Of a DNA stretch of 64,000 nucleotides, positions 53,375 through 63,150 are shown one piece after another. Each line of letters opens with the position of its first letter. Position 1 is the first letter of the stretch. The notes under the pieces were generated by a model that worked only from the letters and a program-made list of their open reading frames with translations, made no database searches and was not told where the DNA came from. A program made the position numbers and the translations under genes. This DNA is from Ligula intestinalis (Eukaryota > Platyhelminthes > Cestoda > Diphyllobothriidea > Diphyllobothriidae), in assembly GCA_036362985.1 (NCBI GenBank), contig JAYGXS010000002.1, positions 99,901,401-99,965,400 on the forward strand, written 5' to 3'.

Positions 53375-55435
53375 TCCCCTTTGGTTACTGATTTAATTTT
53401 GATCATTGAATGCACTTGAGTCTTCAATACTGTTACCTGAAGAACAGTTCACTTCAGATCAGCATATTGAAGGGAAAATCTGTAATGATTGGGCAAATTC
53501 CAGCGATTCTTGCTAACTCAGTAACATCCTATGCTTTCATAGGCTAGGATCAAAACCTCTTGCTAATGCGCATTGTACAATACATTACCATTACTATAAG
53601 GTAGAAAAGTTTTTCTGATGACTGATAAGGGAACAGAGACTGTTGCTTTGCGTTCATGAAAACCAGTTTCATGGAAGTGTGGGGAATTACAGTTTTTAGG
53701 AAAATAAGATTGAATTCGGATTAAAATGTAGTTTTGCAAATCATATACATTTTTTGCCATAAAACACAGTAATAAACTTGTTCGGCTTTTCGACCACGCC
53801 AGTAATAAGGACCGGAAATAAGCATATGTATGAACACCCATGAAATTCTATCCATTTTCTCTGTTAGGTTGTATGCGAAAAATATCGAGATAGTTTTTAT
53901 CTGCAGTTGACTATGGACGAATACGGAAACCTGCAGCAGAAAGAGTGTCGCATAATACGTTAGCAATTACTTTCGATATCTGGAAGGTTACTCTGTGGCG
54001 CCTTATTACTTGCAGAACTGCATCCAGAAATAAGCGTACTACTTATTTAGCCCTTGTTTACAGTACATACGTTTTTTTAGCGGTTAGAAAGAAGTTCGTT
54101 ACAAAGGCTGATTCTCTCGTGACTGAAATTACTTATGAATAAGCTACATGATAAACAGTTTTAAAATCTTATTCGGTGTCAGATAGCGAGTGAGTGTCAG
54201 TCTTTCACAAAAGTCGGTATGTTGTACAAATTCGGAGCCGTACTGTTAAGTTCGGGAAGAACTACACGCACGTACAGCTCTGGAGGCGTAACGAATGTTG
54301 CTGCTAGGCCTCCACCGCCAAGCCGCATGCTTTCTAAAGTTGACAACCTTGGCGTGAGAAAATTTGCGCAGCTGGCTGGTCTGCATTCTTTATCTTACTC
54401 GCATTAGCAGAATGAAACTGTCGTTTGGCCTACCTGTGTTTTCGGTGGCTGGTAGTCGCTGCTATTCAAAGTGCTCAGACGTCATATCTGGGCTCAATAC
54501 CGCACCAGGGCATACTCAGTGAGAAAAAGAAAGCACTTTTGCCTGACGAAAGAACTTCGAAATATCGAAAAATATCAAATAAATACATACAGTTAGGGGG
54601 TCAACTCAATGCGCAATTTAGATCAAAATCGTTGAACTCTTTCTGAAACCCAGTTAGCATTGTGGGCTACACAGGATGGAATATACAGCATTTATCCCTC
54701 TCTGTGTCTTGGCGAGCGTCCCCGTAAGTTAGGAACATTTTGGAGGCCATCAGCCGCCTTCTCACACCACTTGGAGCTGGACTTGCACCCGGACCAGAGG
54801 CAACCATTAGGTGCCAGGAACTGCAACCAGCAGGCCTACTGCCACGGCAAGAAATTTCGTTTTTCGTCAACATTTCAAAACTGTCGATGATTGCTGATTT
54901 GGATTGCTCTTAAGTTAGGAGTGCGGTTGACTACAGGCACCATTAACATCAATGTGTTTCTTAACGTCCTAAAGGATGCTTTCAGTTATAACGGCATTAA
55001 TAGACAAAGAATGGACACTATATTTTCACAGGATTATGTTCCAATGCATTGTTCAAAAGAATTGTGAATATGGTAACTGTAATCTAGCTTCTTAGACAAC
55101 GACCAGCTTCTCCACATGCGACCTCCAATCTAAGCATATTCCTGCCAGCAGTCCGGATCTCAATCCTATGGAAAATCTTGTTTGCAGTTATCATAAAAAT
55201 TGATTTTTCGCTGAATAATCACACTTGCGGAACTAGTATAGACCACTCGGTGATCTCCATTGGCGCCAGATGGAATGCTGTTTTAAATGCGCATGAACCC
55301 GGCACAAAGTATTGATATTTTTTAATTGTAATCATTCGTAATGCATTCGTTTTTGCGCTCGCCCACCTTAAACACCCTTATTTTTAAGGTTAGGCCAATG
55401 GACTGTGATATAACTATTATCTGAAGTTCAAGGTT
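53375..55435. other. Unassigned DNA
   Basis: No supported gene in 2 kb. The short frames at 53563-53841 (minus) and 54425-54646 and 54660-54890 (plus) have no recognisable motif. Confidence 0.4.
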
Positions 55436-55439
55436 TAAG

Positions 55440-56060
55440 AGAATATTTATTATTTAAAAAGTCAACATGGCAAACATATGTTTTTAACAACTCTTCATCA
55501 GGCCAGTACATTTGCAGGGATGATAAAAATTGTCCCCTCTTATGATTGGGAGGTAAAGACCGGCTCCCGTTTAGGGTCACCTGTGTGTGCATTTACTCTT
55601 TCACTTACTCCTGTGTAGTAGGATATGTCAGCCGAACAACGAGGCCATAGGGCTAGCAAATCTAGTGTTGTGTTGTTAGAAGCTGCTAACACAAGCACTT
55701 GCACTTCCGTGGCCGATCCCAACGGCAGATGGTGATTACACATCACCCTCGCGCCTTACTGATAGTCGTTTGTTCCATGCAACTGATGGTAGTTATCACT
55801 CCATGTATCTGACCCCTGACCAATGCCCACAGCCTAACCCAATATCCTCCCATTCCCCCTTTTCCTAGCAACATGCGCCATGCGGGCGACGTAAAAAATG
55901 TGGGCTGTAATCAAAGTGCACTTACTTCTACTTATTAAGCCTGCCCAACTGTACAATTATCATTATCCCTGTCGATTTACTGGCCTGATGAAGAGTTGCT
56001 GAAAACATAAGTTTTTTAATTCAACTTTTCGAATTAGACATGGGAATATTTATTAGTTGT
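55440..56060 (+). pseudogene. Penelope-like fragment with ~75-bp inverted termini
   Basis: 55443-55510 and the complement of 55980-56055 match ('aatatttatta', 'catatg-tttttaacaactcttcatcaggccagta'). Between them the plus strand reads GGKDRLPFRVTCVCIYSFTY and VVGYVSRTTR, the PLE endonuclease entry with the GIY-YIG decayed to VGYVS. Both ends contain a hammerhead core: CTGATGA with GAAA intact at 55985-56004 (plus), and CTGATGA with GAAA mutated at 55501-55477 (minus). Non-functional as a protein. Confidence 0.7.
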
Positions 56061-56375
56061 ATGTTGTTAGACGGTAATTTATCAACGAACCTATGGCTTA
56101 TATACGCATTGTCATTTCTTTACTACTGGAAGACATAGAGGAAGGCAGTGTGAGCTGATTTTGCGGAACATCGTTTTTCTTGCCTGTCTCATGAGAGTTA
56201 CTAAGTCAAGCAATGAACCGGCGGCAACATTTTTCATCTACTGAGAGGCCATCTCGGAGTAAGAGATATCGTGACGTCGCTACCTCGCCGTGCTGCAGTA
56301 GGACCGAAAATACAGCTATCAATCTTGCTTCATTCGCGCCATAAAATATATACATAGCCTTGTTCTAAATGCTGT

Positions 56376-56510
56376 CCTCAAAGGCTCTGTCTTAGGGCCA
56401 CTGCTCTTCCTTATCTATATCAACGACTGTTTCGCCGACCTGGGTTGCAGCGCCCTCATGTTTGCTGACGACGTCAAACTCTGGCGAGCTATCTTCAGGT
56501 AGTCATACCT
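56376..56510 (+). pseudogene. Non-LTR RT palm fragment (CR1/jockey-like) copy 1
   Basis: The plus-strand reading is VLNAVLKGSVLGPLLFLIYI then CSALMFADDVKLWRAI, with an intact catalytic FADD. It opens at the same codon as the copy at 57288 and is cut off about 45 codons in by SINE sequence. Confidence 0.75.
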
Positions 56511-56514
56511 GATA

Positions 56515-56640
56515 TAACTGTTGCCCCAGAAATTGGTACCCCGCTGGATTTTCGGACCCGCGACCTTGTTATTTCGAAGTCCAACGATCCAACTAGCTGA
56601 TGATGGCTAATAAACCTGAAATGTTCATTCTAGTCTCCCT
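56515..56640. mobile_element. Rearranged SINE: inverted head joined to hammerhead body
   Basis: 56590-56515 on the minus strand is the tRNA-like head ('cgttggacttcgaaataac', 'aaggtcgcgggtccgaaaa'). The plus strand from 56591 is the body: ACTAG, CTGATGA (56597-56603), 'tggctaataaacct', GAAA (56618-56621), TGTTCA, TT, CTAGT, which pairs with ACTAG. Both catalytic blocks are intact. Head and body are thus opposed around 56590. Confidence 0.6.
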
Positions 56641-56794
56641 TGTTCATGTTGTTACTGTCCTTTTGCCTATATCATTAGCAACTCTGCGGCGAAGTTTCAA
56701 CTCTAAAGACACCATAGACGGAGAAGTTTGTACTCGAACTTATCGAAGTACCTCTATCTGCCACTGTATATTCCCGGTCAAAAACCGGCAAGAC

Positions 56795-56970
56795 AGTGGG
56801 GCCGTAGCGCAGTGGTTAGAGCGTTGGACTTCTAAATAACAAGGTCGCGAGTTGATAACTCAAGCGGGGCACCAATTTTTGTGGCAACACTTGAGTTAGG
56901 ACTAGCTGACGGTTGCTAATGAACCATTAATGGTCATCCTAGTTTCCCTTGTCTTTTTAGTAAGGTCCTT
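56795..56970 (+). mobile_element. tRNA-headed SINE, best-preserved head
   Basis: 'tagcgcagtggttagagcg' (56804-56822) is a near-perfect A box and 'ggtcgcgagttgataactc' (56843-56861) a B box, as in a tRNA gene with a 75-nt length. The body at 56900-56944 has GACTAG, CTGACGG, stem II, a lost GAAA (TTAA), TGGTCA, CTAGTT and the tail 'tcccttgtctttttagtaag'. The head looks transcribable by pol III, whereas the ribozyme core is dead. Confidence 0.7.
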
Positions 56971-56975
56971 CTGCA

Positions 56976-56991
56976 AATATATATATATATA
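56976..56991. repeat. (TA)n microsatellite
   Basis: About eight TA units at the end of the SINE tail. Confidence 0.9.
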
Positions 56992-57070
56992 GACACCAGT
57001 GGTGGACCAACTGCGCCGTCTGTAAGCGCGTTTGTTTGTGTTGTCCGACCAGCTAGTGTTCAGGGTCATG

Positions 57071-57115
57071 CTTGGCTGATGAAGGCTAATAAGCCCGAAA
57101 CAGTTCTGTATCAAG
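57071..57115 (+). ncRNA. Complete hammerhead ribozyme motif (type I layout)
   Basis: Stem I strand CTTGG (57071-57075); CTGATGA; stem II GGCT with AGCC closing 'aata'; GAAA (57097-57100); stem III CAG with CTG; cleavage dinucleotide TA; then TCAAG (57111-57115), which pairs with CTTGG. All conserved core bases are present and all three stems form. It precedes the LINE RT fragment at 57288 by 170 bases. Confidence 0.65.
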
Positions 57116-57265
57116 TTACCCCCAGATCCTGTCATACCCCACTTACTGCTATTATGACTTGGCCGGAATCGGCCTGGCAGGCGGTCACCCGTTGGGGACC
57201 TCTGACCACCACACGAACTTTGTTTAGTTCGGAAGTCTATTCGATCGGTGTTCGCACATTCCTGA

Positions 57266-57285
57266 GTGAATATATATATATATAT
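57266..57285. repeat. (TA)n microsatellite
   Basis: About ten TA units, immediately before the RT reading frame. A shorter A/T run precedes the other RT copy at 56345-56355. Confidence 0.9.
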
Positions 57286-57287
57286 AC

Positions 57288-58090
57288 TTCTGTTCTAAAT
57301 GGTGTCCCACAAGGCTCCGTCTTAAGGTCTTTGCACCTCCTAGTCTACATTAAGGACTCTGTCGACAACCAGGATTGCAGCGCCATTATGTTTGCTGGCG
57401 ATGTCAACCTCTGAATTGCCACCAGGTCTGACACCGATAGGCAAGCACTTCAAGAGAGTCTTCACCAACTTAGAAGGTTGTCTGCTCGTTGGCTCTTAAA
57501 TTTCAAGGGTAGCAAGTGTGTGATTTGGTGGACCCGTTCTAAAAGGACCAACGAGGATGATTCTTTCCAACACCTTGGCGATGAAAAACCCCTTTGAAAT
57601 GTTGACGAAAAGGACTTCGGCGCCTTAACCTCTACACTAAAACCATATTCACAATGCCTCAAGGCAGCTTGGTATTTGGTTGGTATTTGTGCTAAGACGA
57701 GAATTTGTTGAGATCAATAAGGACCTTTTTAGAAAAACGTACGGAGCATTTTTTTCGGTCCCATTTGGAGTATGTTTTTCGGGCCTAGTGGCTTTGCTTT
57801 AAGAAGCATTTTCTGCACCAGGCGAGGGCTACGGGTATTGCCAAGAATCTTGGTTGCCTGCTTTACGAATACAGATCGGCTGAATTAGATTATATTCCCC
57901 TCATTTACAGGCAACTACGGGGCGATCTCATTTAAACTTTCCGCATTGTCAGAGGACGTGAGTGCGCCTTGGAATTTGATGACTTCTTAGAATTTTTTCG
58001 GACAGACAACTTACGGGATCATCCCTTTAAACTGCAGGCCTTTTCGCAGAAGGTCATTCAAGCGTGGAACGGACTCTGACGAGTAAGTCA
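57288..58090 (+). pseudogene. Non-LTR RT remnant (CR1/jockey-like) copy 2
   Basis: In shifting plus frames: VLNGVPQGSVLRSLHLLVYI and CSAIMFAGDVNL (catalytic FADD changed to FAGD). Next come ALQESLHQLRRLSARWLLNF, KDFGALTSTLKPYSQCLKAA, a decayed thumb, RQLRGDLI, TFRIVRGRECALEFDDF and NLRDHPFKLQAF...VIQAWNGL, which is close to the usual C-terminal end. Several stops and one lost catalytic Asp make it dead. Confidence 0.8.
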
Positions 58091-58450
58091 TTTCAAAAAC
58101 TGATGAGACATTTAAACGTAAATTGGGTTTTTATTTGCTGAGGAACTGTGGTGCATATGATCAATATTGCATCAGTAGCGCAGTTTGCAATTGACTCACA
58201 CCTATCGCTGATGCTAAACGTACATTTGTATTATGTACTTTTGTTAAGGTTGAATCTCTTTTGCCATTTCTGCATATCGCTGATTTGAACTCTGCATCCG
58301 TCACATGTACTGTTATTAAAGAGAGACGTTCTTGCGATGTCTGGATATGAATAGGCAGCTCAGGAACGAAGGCCTTTTCTCCACCATCAAGTGATTTAAA
58401 GGACTCATACTGATATGCATGACTTGAGTAAACTTCGATAGAAGATTAAA
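58091..58450. other. Unassigned DNA, probable 3' flank of LINE
   Basis: No supported feature; 58080-58330 may hold the LINE's 3' untranslated part. Confidence 0.35.
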
Positions 58451-58454
58451 AAAT

Positions 58455-58690
58455 TTAGGAAGATTCCAAACTCCACTGCTTCTGAAGAGTCTTGTGCAAG
58501 ACGACAGACTGGTTCAAGCCATGTAAAAACCTGCAAGTGTTTTGCCAACGCCCACATTTCAGAGGACCACTTTGTGCATATTTGACGAAGACCTGCGAAA
58601 TCAAGCGCTTGAGGATGTCCACCCGACCTGAGGACTGTTCACAGGTGGGGGTTCACAAAGTGGTCTACTCTTCTCAATAAAGTGACTTAA
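58455..58690 (+). repeat. Direct terminal repeat of a PLE, left copy
   Basis: Matches 59385-59610 ('agag-tcttgtgcaagac', 'ttgccaacgcccac-ttc-', 'ggaccac-t-gtgcatatttga', 'gaggactgttcacaggtgg'). It contains TTGACGA (58582-58588), GAAA (58597-58600) and the 12-bp palindrome at 58601-58612, a hammerhead-like core. The cleavage site is unclear. Confidence 0.65.
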
Positions 58691-58789
58691 AGGACTCATA
58701 TTGATAATCATGGCTTGAATGCGTCTAGATCGCTGTTCAAAACTTAAGGACGATTGGAAAACACCATCATGCTTGTCATAACAGAGGCG

Positions 58790-59380
58790 AGATGATTTTG
58801 GCTCACTCGGTGGACAGCGGTAATCGGGTAGAAGTAAACCAAGCGTATCGAGTGATGTATAAGGTTCCGACGAAACATTCCAAGTTCCTGCGTCAGTGGA
58901 TACTTGCGAGGACAGAGTCAATCACCATATGTCTCACCAACGCGATCTTATGCGCACAGAAGGCGTTCGTACAGGTAATAAGGCTCCCATGACATTCGCC
59001 AACATGCTTCCTTCTACGCTGCCAGACGGTTAGGAGACAGCGACAGCAGGGGTTCCCATGCCGCAAAACGTCGAAGAGATATCGGCAGCAAACATCCCCA
59101 GACCACCCACGCCGTCACGAGACGATGACACCTTGCATCCTCAGACCTTCCAACAAAACGCGAGACAAGGATGACGGGGCGACGGGCGCTTCCCTGGTCC
59201 CTAATTATGGCTGAAATCCGACCCCCTCCCCTTGATCCCTGAACATCTGTCCCCCTCTCCCCTTACTTACTACTGATTGGTTGTTGAAACTTTTGTTAGC
59301 TTTAACGTCTCTTAATTTTTTTATTTGCCCGATAATGAATTAATCGAAAACTTTCGTTTGCCTTACTTGACTTCCTGAAG
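58790..59380 (+). pseudogene. Penelope-like C-terminal fragment between direct terminal repeats
   Basis: The plus frame 58792-58992 reads NQAYRVMYKVPTKHSKFLRQ, ILARTESITICLTNAILCAQ and KAFVQVIRLP, the PLE C-terminal tail. The terminal sequence 59200-59380 is shared with 53160-53370 and, inverted, 43540-43640. The element has lost RT and GIY-YIG but kept both direct repeats, as expected of a 5'-truncated tandem PLE insertion. Confidence 0.65.
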
Positions 59381-59384
59381 CTTG

Positions 59385-59610
59385 GAAACTTGTTTGCTTT
59401 AAAAGAGTCTTTTTGCAAGACAGACCTGTCTGGCGTTCAAGCCAGGTTAAAAAAGTACCCATGTCTCTTGCCAACGCCCACACTTCAAAGGACCACCTCG
59501 TGCATATTTGATGAAGGCACTGCCAAGTCTGCGAACTCAAGCGTTTTGGGCCTGTCCGCCCCGGCATAAGGACTGTTCACAGGTGGTGATTCACAAGCTG
59601 GCTGATATGG
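59385..59610 (+). repeat. Direct terminal repeat of a PLE, right copy
   Basis: Counterpart of 58455-58690. The hammerhead-like core here is TTGATGA (59508-59514) with GAAC in place of GAAA. Confidence 0.65.
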
Positions 59611-59935
59611 AGGCGATACACGGGGAATTTTAATAATTCACTCCTCTAACGCACGCGCAGGGAGGCGAAGAAGTTAAAGAGTTTGTGTGTCTATCTATGT
59701 GATATTTTTAAAGTGCTCTTGGCTTTTCACTGGTACATGTATGAGAACTGTGATTAGTCAAATAACCCTTAAAGACGGGGCTGGAGAGTCAGGTGAAAGC
59801 ATGGCAAATGGTTATTTGCGTCAATGATAATTTGATCGTTATGCGCTTAGGTATATCATTTATTTATTCGGTTGTTTCCTTGACGTCGAGGGCCACTTTT
59901 CTTAAGAAGGCAACATTTTTTACTTTTAACCTACA
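59611..59935. other. Unassigned DNA
   Basis: No supported feature. Confidence 0.4.
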
Positions 59936-59939
59936 TCAA

Positions 59940-60348
59940 GAAAGTCTGCAAATATTCCCATTTTTAATTTGAAAAGCCAATTTGATGAACCTATGTTTTC
60001 AGCAACTTTTCATCAGGCCGACATCTTTACAGACATGATGAAAATTGTTCAGTTGGACATGATTAATAAGTGTATTTTGATTACAACTCATCGTTATCAC
60101 GCCGCCTGCACGGCGAGATCGACCTATAGCGTTCCTTGTGCTGGGGTAGGGGGGGGGAAGCGGAGGTAAGGAAATTGGGTTAGGTTGTGGGCATTGGCCA
60201 GGGTTCAGGTACATGGAGTGATAATTACTGTCATTTGCACGGGTTGAATAACCTTCACCAGGGGATAGGAGCGATATTCGATCGCCACTTGGCATAGGGG
60301 TTGGCCACGGCAGTGAAAATGCTTGTATTAGTGTCTTCTGACAACACA
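59940..60348 (-). pseudogene. Penelope-like C-terminal part, downstream half of interrupted copy
   Basis: On the minus strand the frame re-enters at 60348 and gives QKTLIQAFSLPWPTPM, the same block as QKALVQAIGLPWLTAC in the copy at 3531-4046. A long tail similar to 50989-51183 follows. A hammerhead-like end is at 60020-59985: GGC, CTGATGA (60010-60016), stem II, GAAA (59997-60000), ACATAGGT, TC; stem I pairing is weak. The other half lies beyond the insertion at 61138-61235. Confidence 0.65.
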
Positions 60349-61137
60349 GCGGGGGGTATGGGATGTTCAGCTGGGGGCTCATCGCCGATCGCATCATCTT
60401 CCTCGTGCAGGTGGTGGCTATGCCTAGCGTCCTTGGCTGGCATCCAGCTCTCACTTGTGGCTCCCCGGAGCTAGGCTTTGACTGGCGGCCACCCCCCCGG
60501 CTCCTCACCTCGATCAGCGGGCTAAACCAAGTGAGGGTCTCTGGTGTGTGTGTCCCCACGCCCGGTATGTCCCCAGGTTGCAGCGGTAAGAAGACATAGT
60601 TGGTGGAAGGAAGCTACTTACTGTATACTGTTTGCATTTTATTGTTTATTTTCCTTTACTCTTTATAACACTCTCGCTTCACTTGCTATCTCTAGTTGCT
60701 TTATCATTATTACCACCACCGTGATCATTGCATACCTCACTACCTCATTTCAGTACTCCCGTAACATTGCCTTAGCTGCGTAATCTACTCGATACCCGCT
60801 AGTCTTAACATTGCATCTATTGTTCTGTATGCGTATGCATGCGCCAGCCATCTACACCCTCCCTCATCCCCGGTCGTATTGACTTTGTCTTTACACCGGA
60901 TACGGAAGTGGGAGTGGCGAGCGAGTGGGTAGATTCTGCGCGAGTCTGCCTAAACTCCTGTTTTCTCTCGTGCTAGTTCTCTGCGTTGCTCCTGCTTGCT
61001 GTCGCTTTCGTGTTGCTTGTCCAGCTCACCTCAGTGTCTGTTGCGGCTTGCTTCAGCGTTTGCTGCGGCTTGTTGGAGCGCGTGGTGCCCATAGTCGAAA
61101 TCGACGGGGGAACTGTCATGTGTGTGTGTGTGTGTCG
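60349..61137 (+). mobile_element. 789-bp insertion with 10-bp target duplication
   Basis: TGACAACACA occurs at 60339-60348 and again at 61138-61147, and without the insert the flanking PLE frame is continuous. The insert ends in about eight TG units (61119-61134), like the simple-repeat tail of a non-LTR retrotransposon or SINE. It has no recognisable protein: the frames at 60363-60599, 60544-60783 and 60925-61140 have no known motif. A related fragment is at 52430-52565. Class not identified. Confidence 0.75.
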
Positions 61138-61235
61138 TGACAACACAACACTGGATTCGCTAGTCGTATAGCCACTGCTTCGACTGTTGCAAGCACTTGT
61201 TGGCGTAGGCCTTTGGAAAAAATTGGTTTGGTGAA
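61138..61235 (-). pseudogene. Penelope-like C-terminal part, upstream half of interrupted copy
   Basis: Minus frame: FSKGLRQQVLATVEAVAIRL then ANPVLCC, cut at the target duplication. The preceding residues of that frame (to 61310) do not match the family. Confidence 0.7.
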
Positions 61236-61239
61236 TGAA

Positions 61240-61960
61240 GACGCAGATATTATCGCTGGAGCCAGAACTTTATTCTTCGCCTGACGATTTAGATTCCGTT
61301 GCAGATCCATCCTCAGAGCTCAGAGTAGAAATAGGTAATTCATACGAGTAGAAGTAGCATAACGACTGCATCCTTCACTGTACTCTGGCCTCCGATTATA
61401 GGTCTGCAAGGCACTCTGGAACGTCAGATGAATAATAAAGTTCTTGTCCCTGGGACCCGAATTTTCACTTTTAGTTGGCAATTTGACAAATACTGGGGAT
61501 ATAAAAGTGCTCTGCAGCCCAAAATCCCACTGAAATTCCTAGTCACATTTGCTCGTGTTTGCTGTTCTACTCCTTGCCACTGAATACCTTCCTCAGGAAG
61601 TATTCGCTAAATTGGAATACATTTGTCTGAACTAAGGTTGATTAAGGTTGATCAAATACTTGTATGACTATCTGTGCCGAATCTTATTCGGTACAGCAGT
61701 ATGCGTTAAATCGTCAACAGGCAGTCAGTAATATGTATTAAAGTCACTTGGTACACCAAGCCAGTTTCACAGGTACTAGATAAATGTCCGGATATGCGTT
61801 GCATTAGCATTCTGCTGCTGCACGACACATCTGTAAGGGGGTCCGGCTCATGAGCATTCAAAGAGCTGTGAGTAGAAATTCAACACTAAAAACCTCAGAG
61901 CAACGGACGCGACCAAAAAGGAGTACCTCAGGTGAGTGTTTGTGAGTTCACGCGCCCGGT
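61240..61960. other. Unassigned DNA
   Basis: No supported feature. Confidence 0.4.
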
Positions 61961-61964
61961 GCCA

Positions 61965-62160
61965 TCACGCTGAGTCAATCTGCTTTCGTTTTGCTATGGC
62001 TTACACCTACGCGTAATCATCTACTCCGCGCACTATCGTCCATTCCCACGTCCTCGGTCAACTCGTTGCTTGATACGCGCTCGAATCCAATCGATAAGCC
62101 CCGCCTCATTTGATTGGCTACAGCCGATAGAGCAAGCATTCTGTTGTCAAGGCTTTACAG
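61965..62160 (+). repeat. Dispersed repeat S, copy 2
   Basis: Related to 33515-33725 in the same block order. The frame at 62070-62294 runs across its end and is not treated as a gene. Confidence 0.5.
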
Positions 62161-62164
62161 CAGC

Positions 62165-62940
62165 AGCGGGCAGACATGCTCACTCAAGTGGCCTCAAAGA
62201 TGCACTGGTTACGATCGTTTGGCAGCGCCTATTGCATAGCTCCTTTCACGCAGTAAAAACTGTTCTTTCCAATCCTGTCTTACCTGACTTGTGATATGGG
62301 TAAACTTCGGTTGTCGACATCACCATCCACGATATCTGTATATCTTGCTCCCTTAAATGGGCAACGGGATAGATAAGCTGCACCAACCCAGGGGCTAGAT
62401 CGAGAATGGTAGACCTTATTTGGGTTGCGCTTCCAAAACAACTGCTGAAAATGAGGGGGAATGCGTTGATGGAACGCGTAGGTGCAGGCTCACGATGCGG
62501 CCGATCACATCTCCGGGTACAGGTAGGTGGCAAAAGAGAGCGAGTGCGGTAGATGCAGCGCAAGTCTACTATCACGTTAAGATACTCGACGTGTAAATCA
62601 GCGTCCCTGTAACTCCATTCTGTGGAGCACACAATGTTCACCATCGTAATCAGCGGTCGAAATTATGTGTTTTCTGGTGCTATATGGGGTTGGACTACAC
62701 AATTTGAGTAGGCAGATTGTCAATGAAGGCTGGAGGTATCTCTCCTTCCCCCCCTATCCAACCACCTTTTCAGTCTCTTAGCCCCAGCGCTTGCTTGCAT
62801 ACGAAGGTTGCCAAAAAAACTAGAATTATTTATTTAAATTATTTGTATTTAAGTGAAGCTCTTAAAAGCATCACAATCTTTCATCGATCAACGTTTGCCG
62901 ATCGCTAACGGAAACCTCTCTTCCCGCTTTGCCAACGGCC
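62165..62940. other. Unassigned DNA
   Basis: The longest frame (62246-62644, minus, 132 codons) has Cys and His residues but no pattern I recognise. Its position between repeats gives no support for a gene. Confidence 0.3.
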
Positions 62941-62949
62941 TCACAGTGG

Positions 62950-63150
62950 CTACTTGTCTAGACAGAAAGTAATGCCGGTGAAGATAAAGAAGACCGCAAT
63001 GGACATTTCCGGCTTATTAATCGTCGTCAGCCAGTCATACACAACCCCAAATTGGTGCACCACTCGAGGCTCGACTGAGGGCTAATAAGTCAGAAATAGC
63101 CATTCCCATCTCCCTTGTTTTTGCCGACAATTCTATTAGCATCACAACCC
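62950..63150. mobile_element. Head-to-head pair of hammerhead-SINE bodies
   Basis: Minus strand 63035-62985: GACTGG, CTGACGA, 'cgattaataagccg', GAAA, TGTCCA, TT, GCGGTC. Plus strand 63073-63115: a decayed core, 'gggctaataagtca', GAAA, TAGCCA, TT. Both share the tail ending in 'ttgccgacaat' or 'atgccgg'. The two heads are missing or shortened between them. Confidence 0.6.

Noticed and set aside
54543..54576. Hammerhead-like CTGACGA...GAAA on the plus strand
   Set aside because: The stem II loop would be only two bases and no stem I partner was found.
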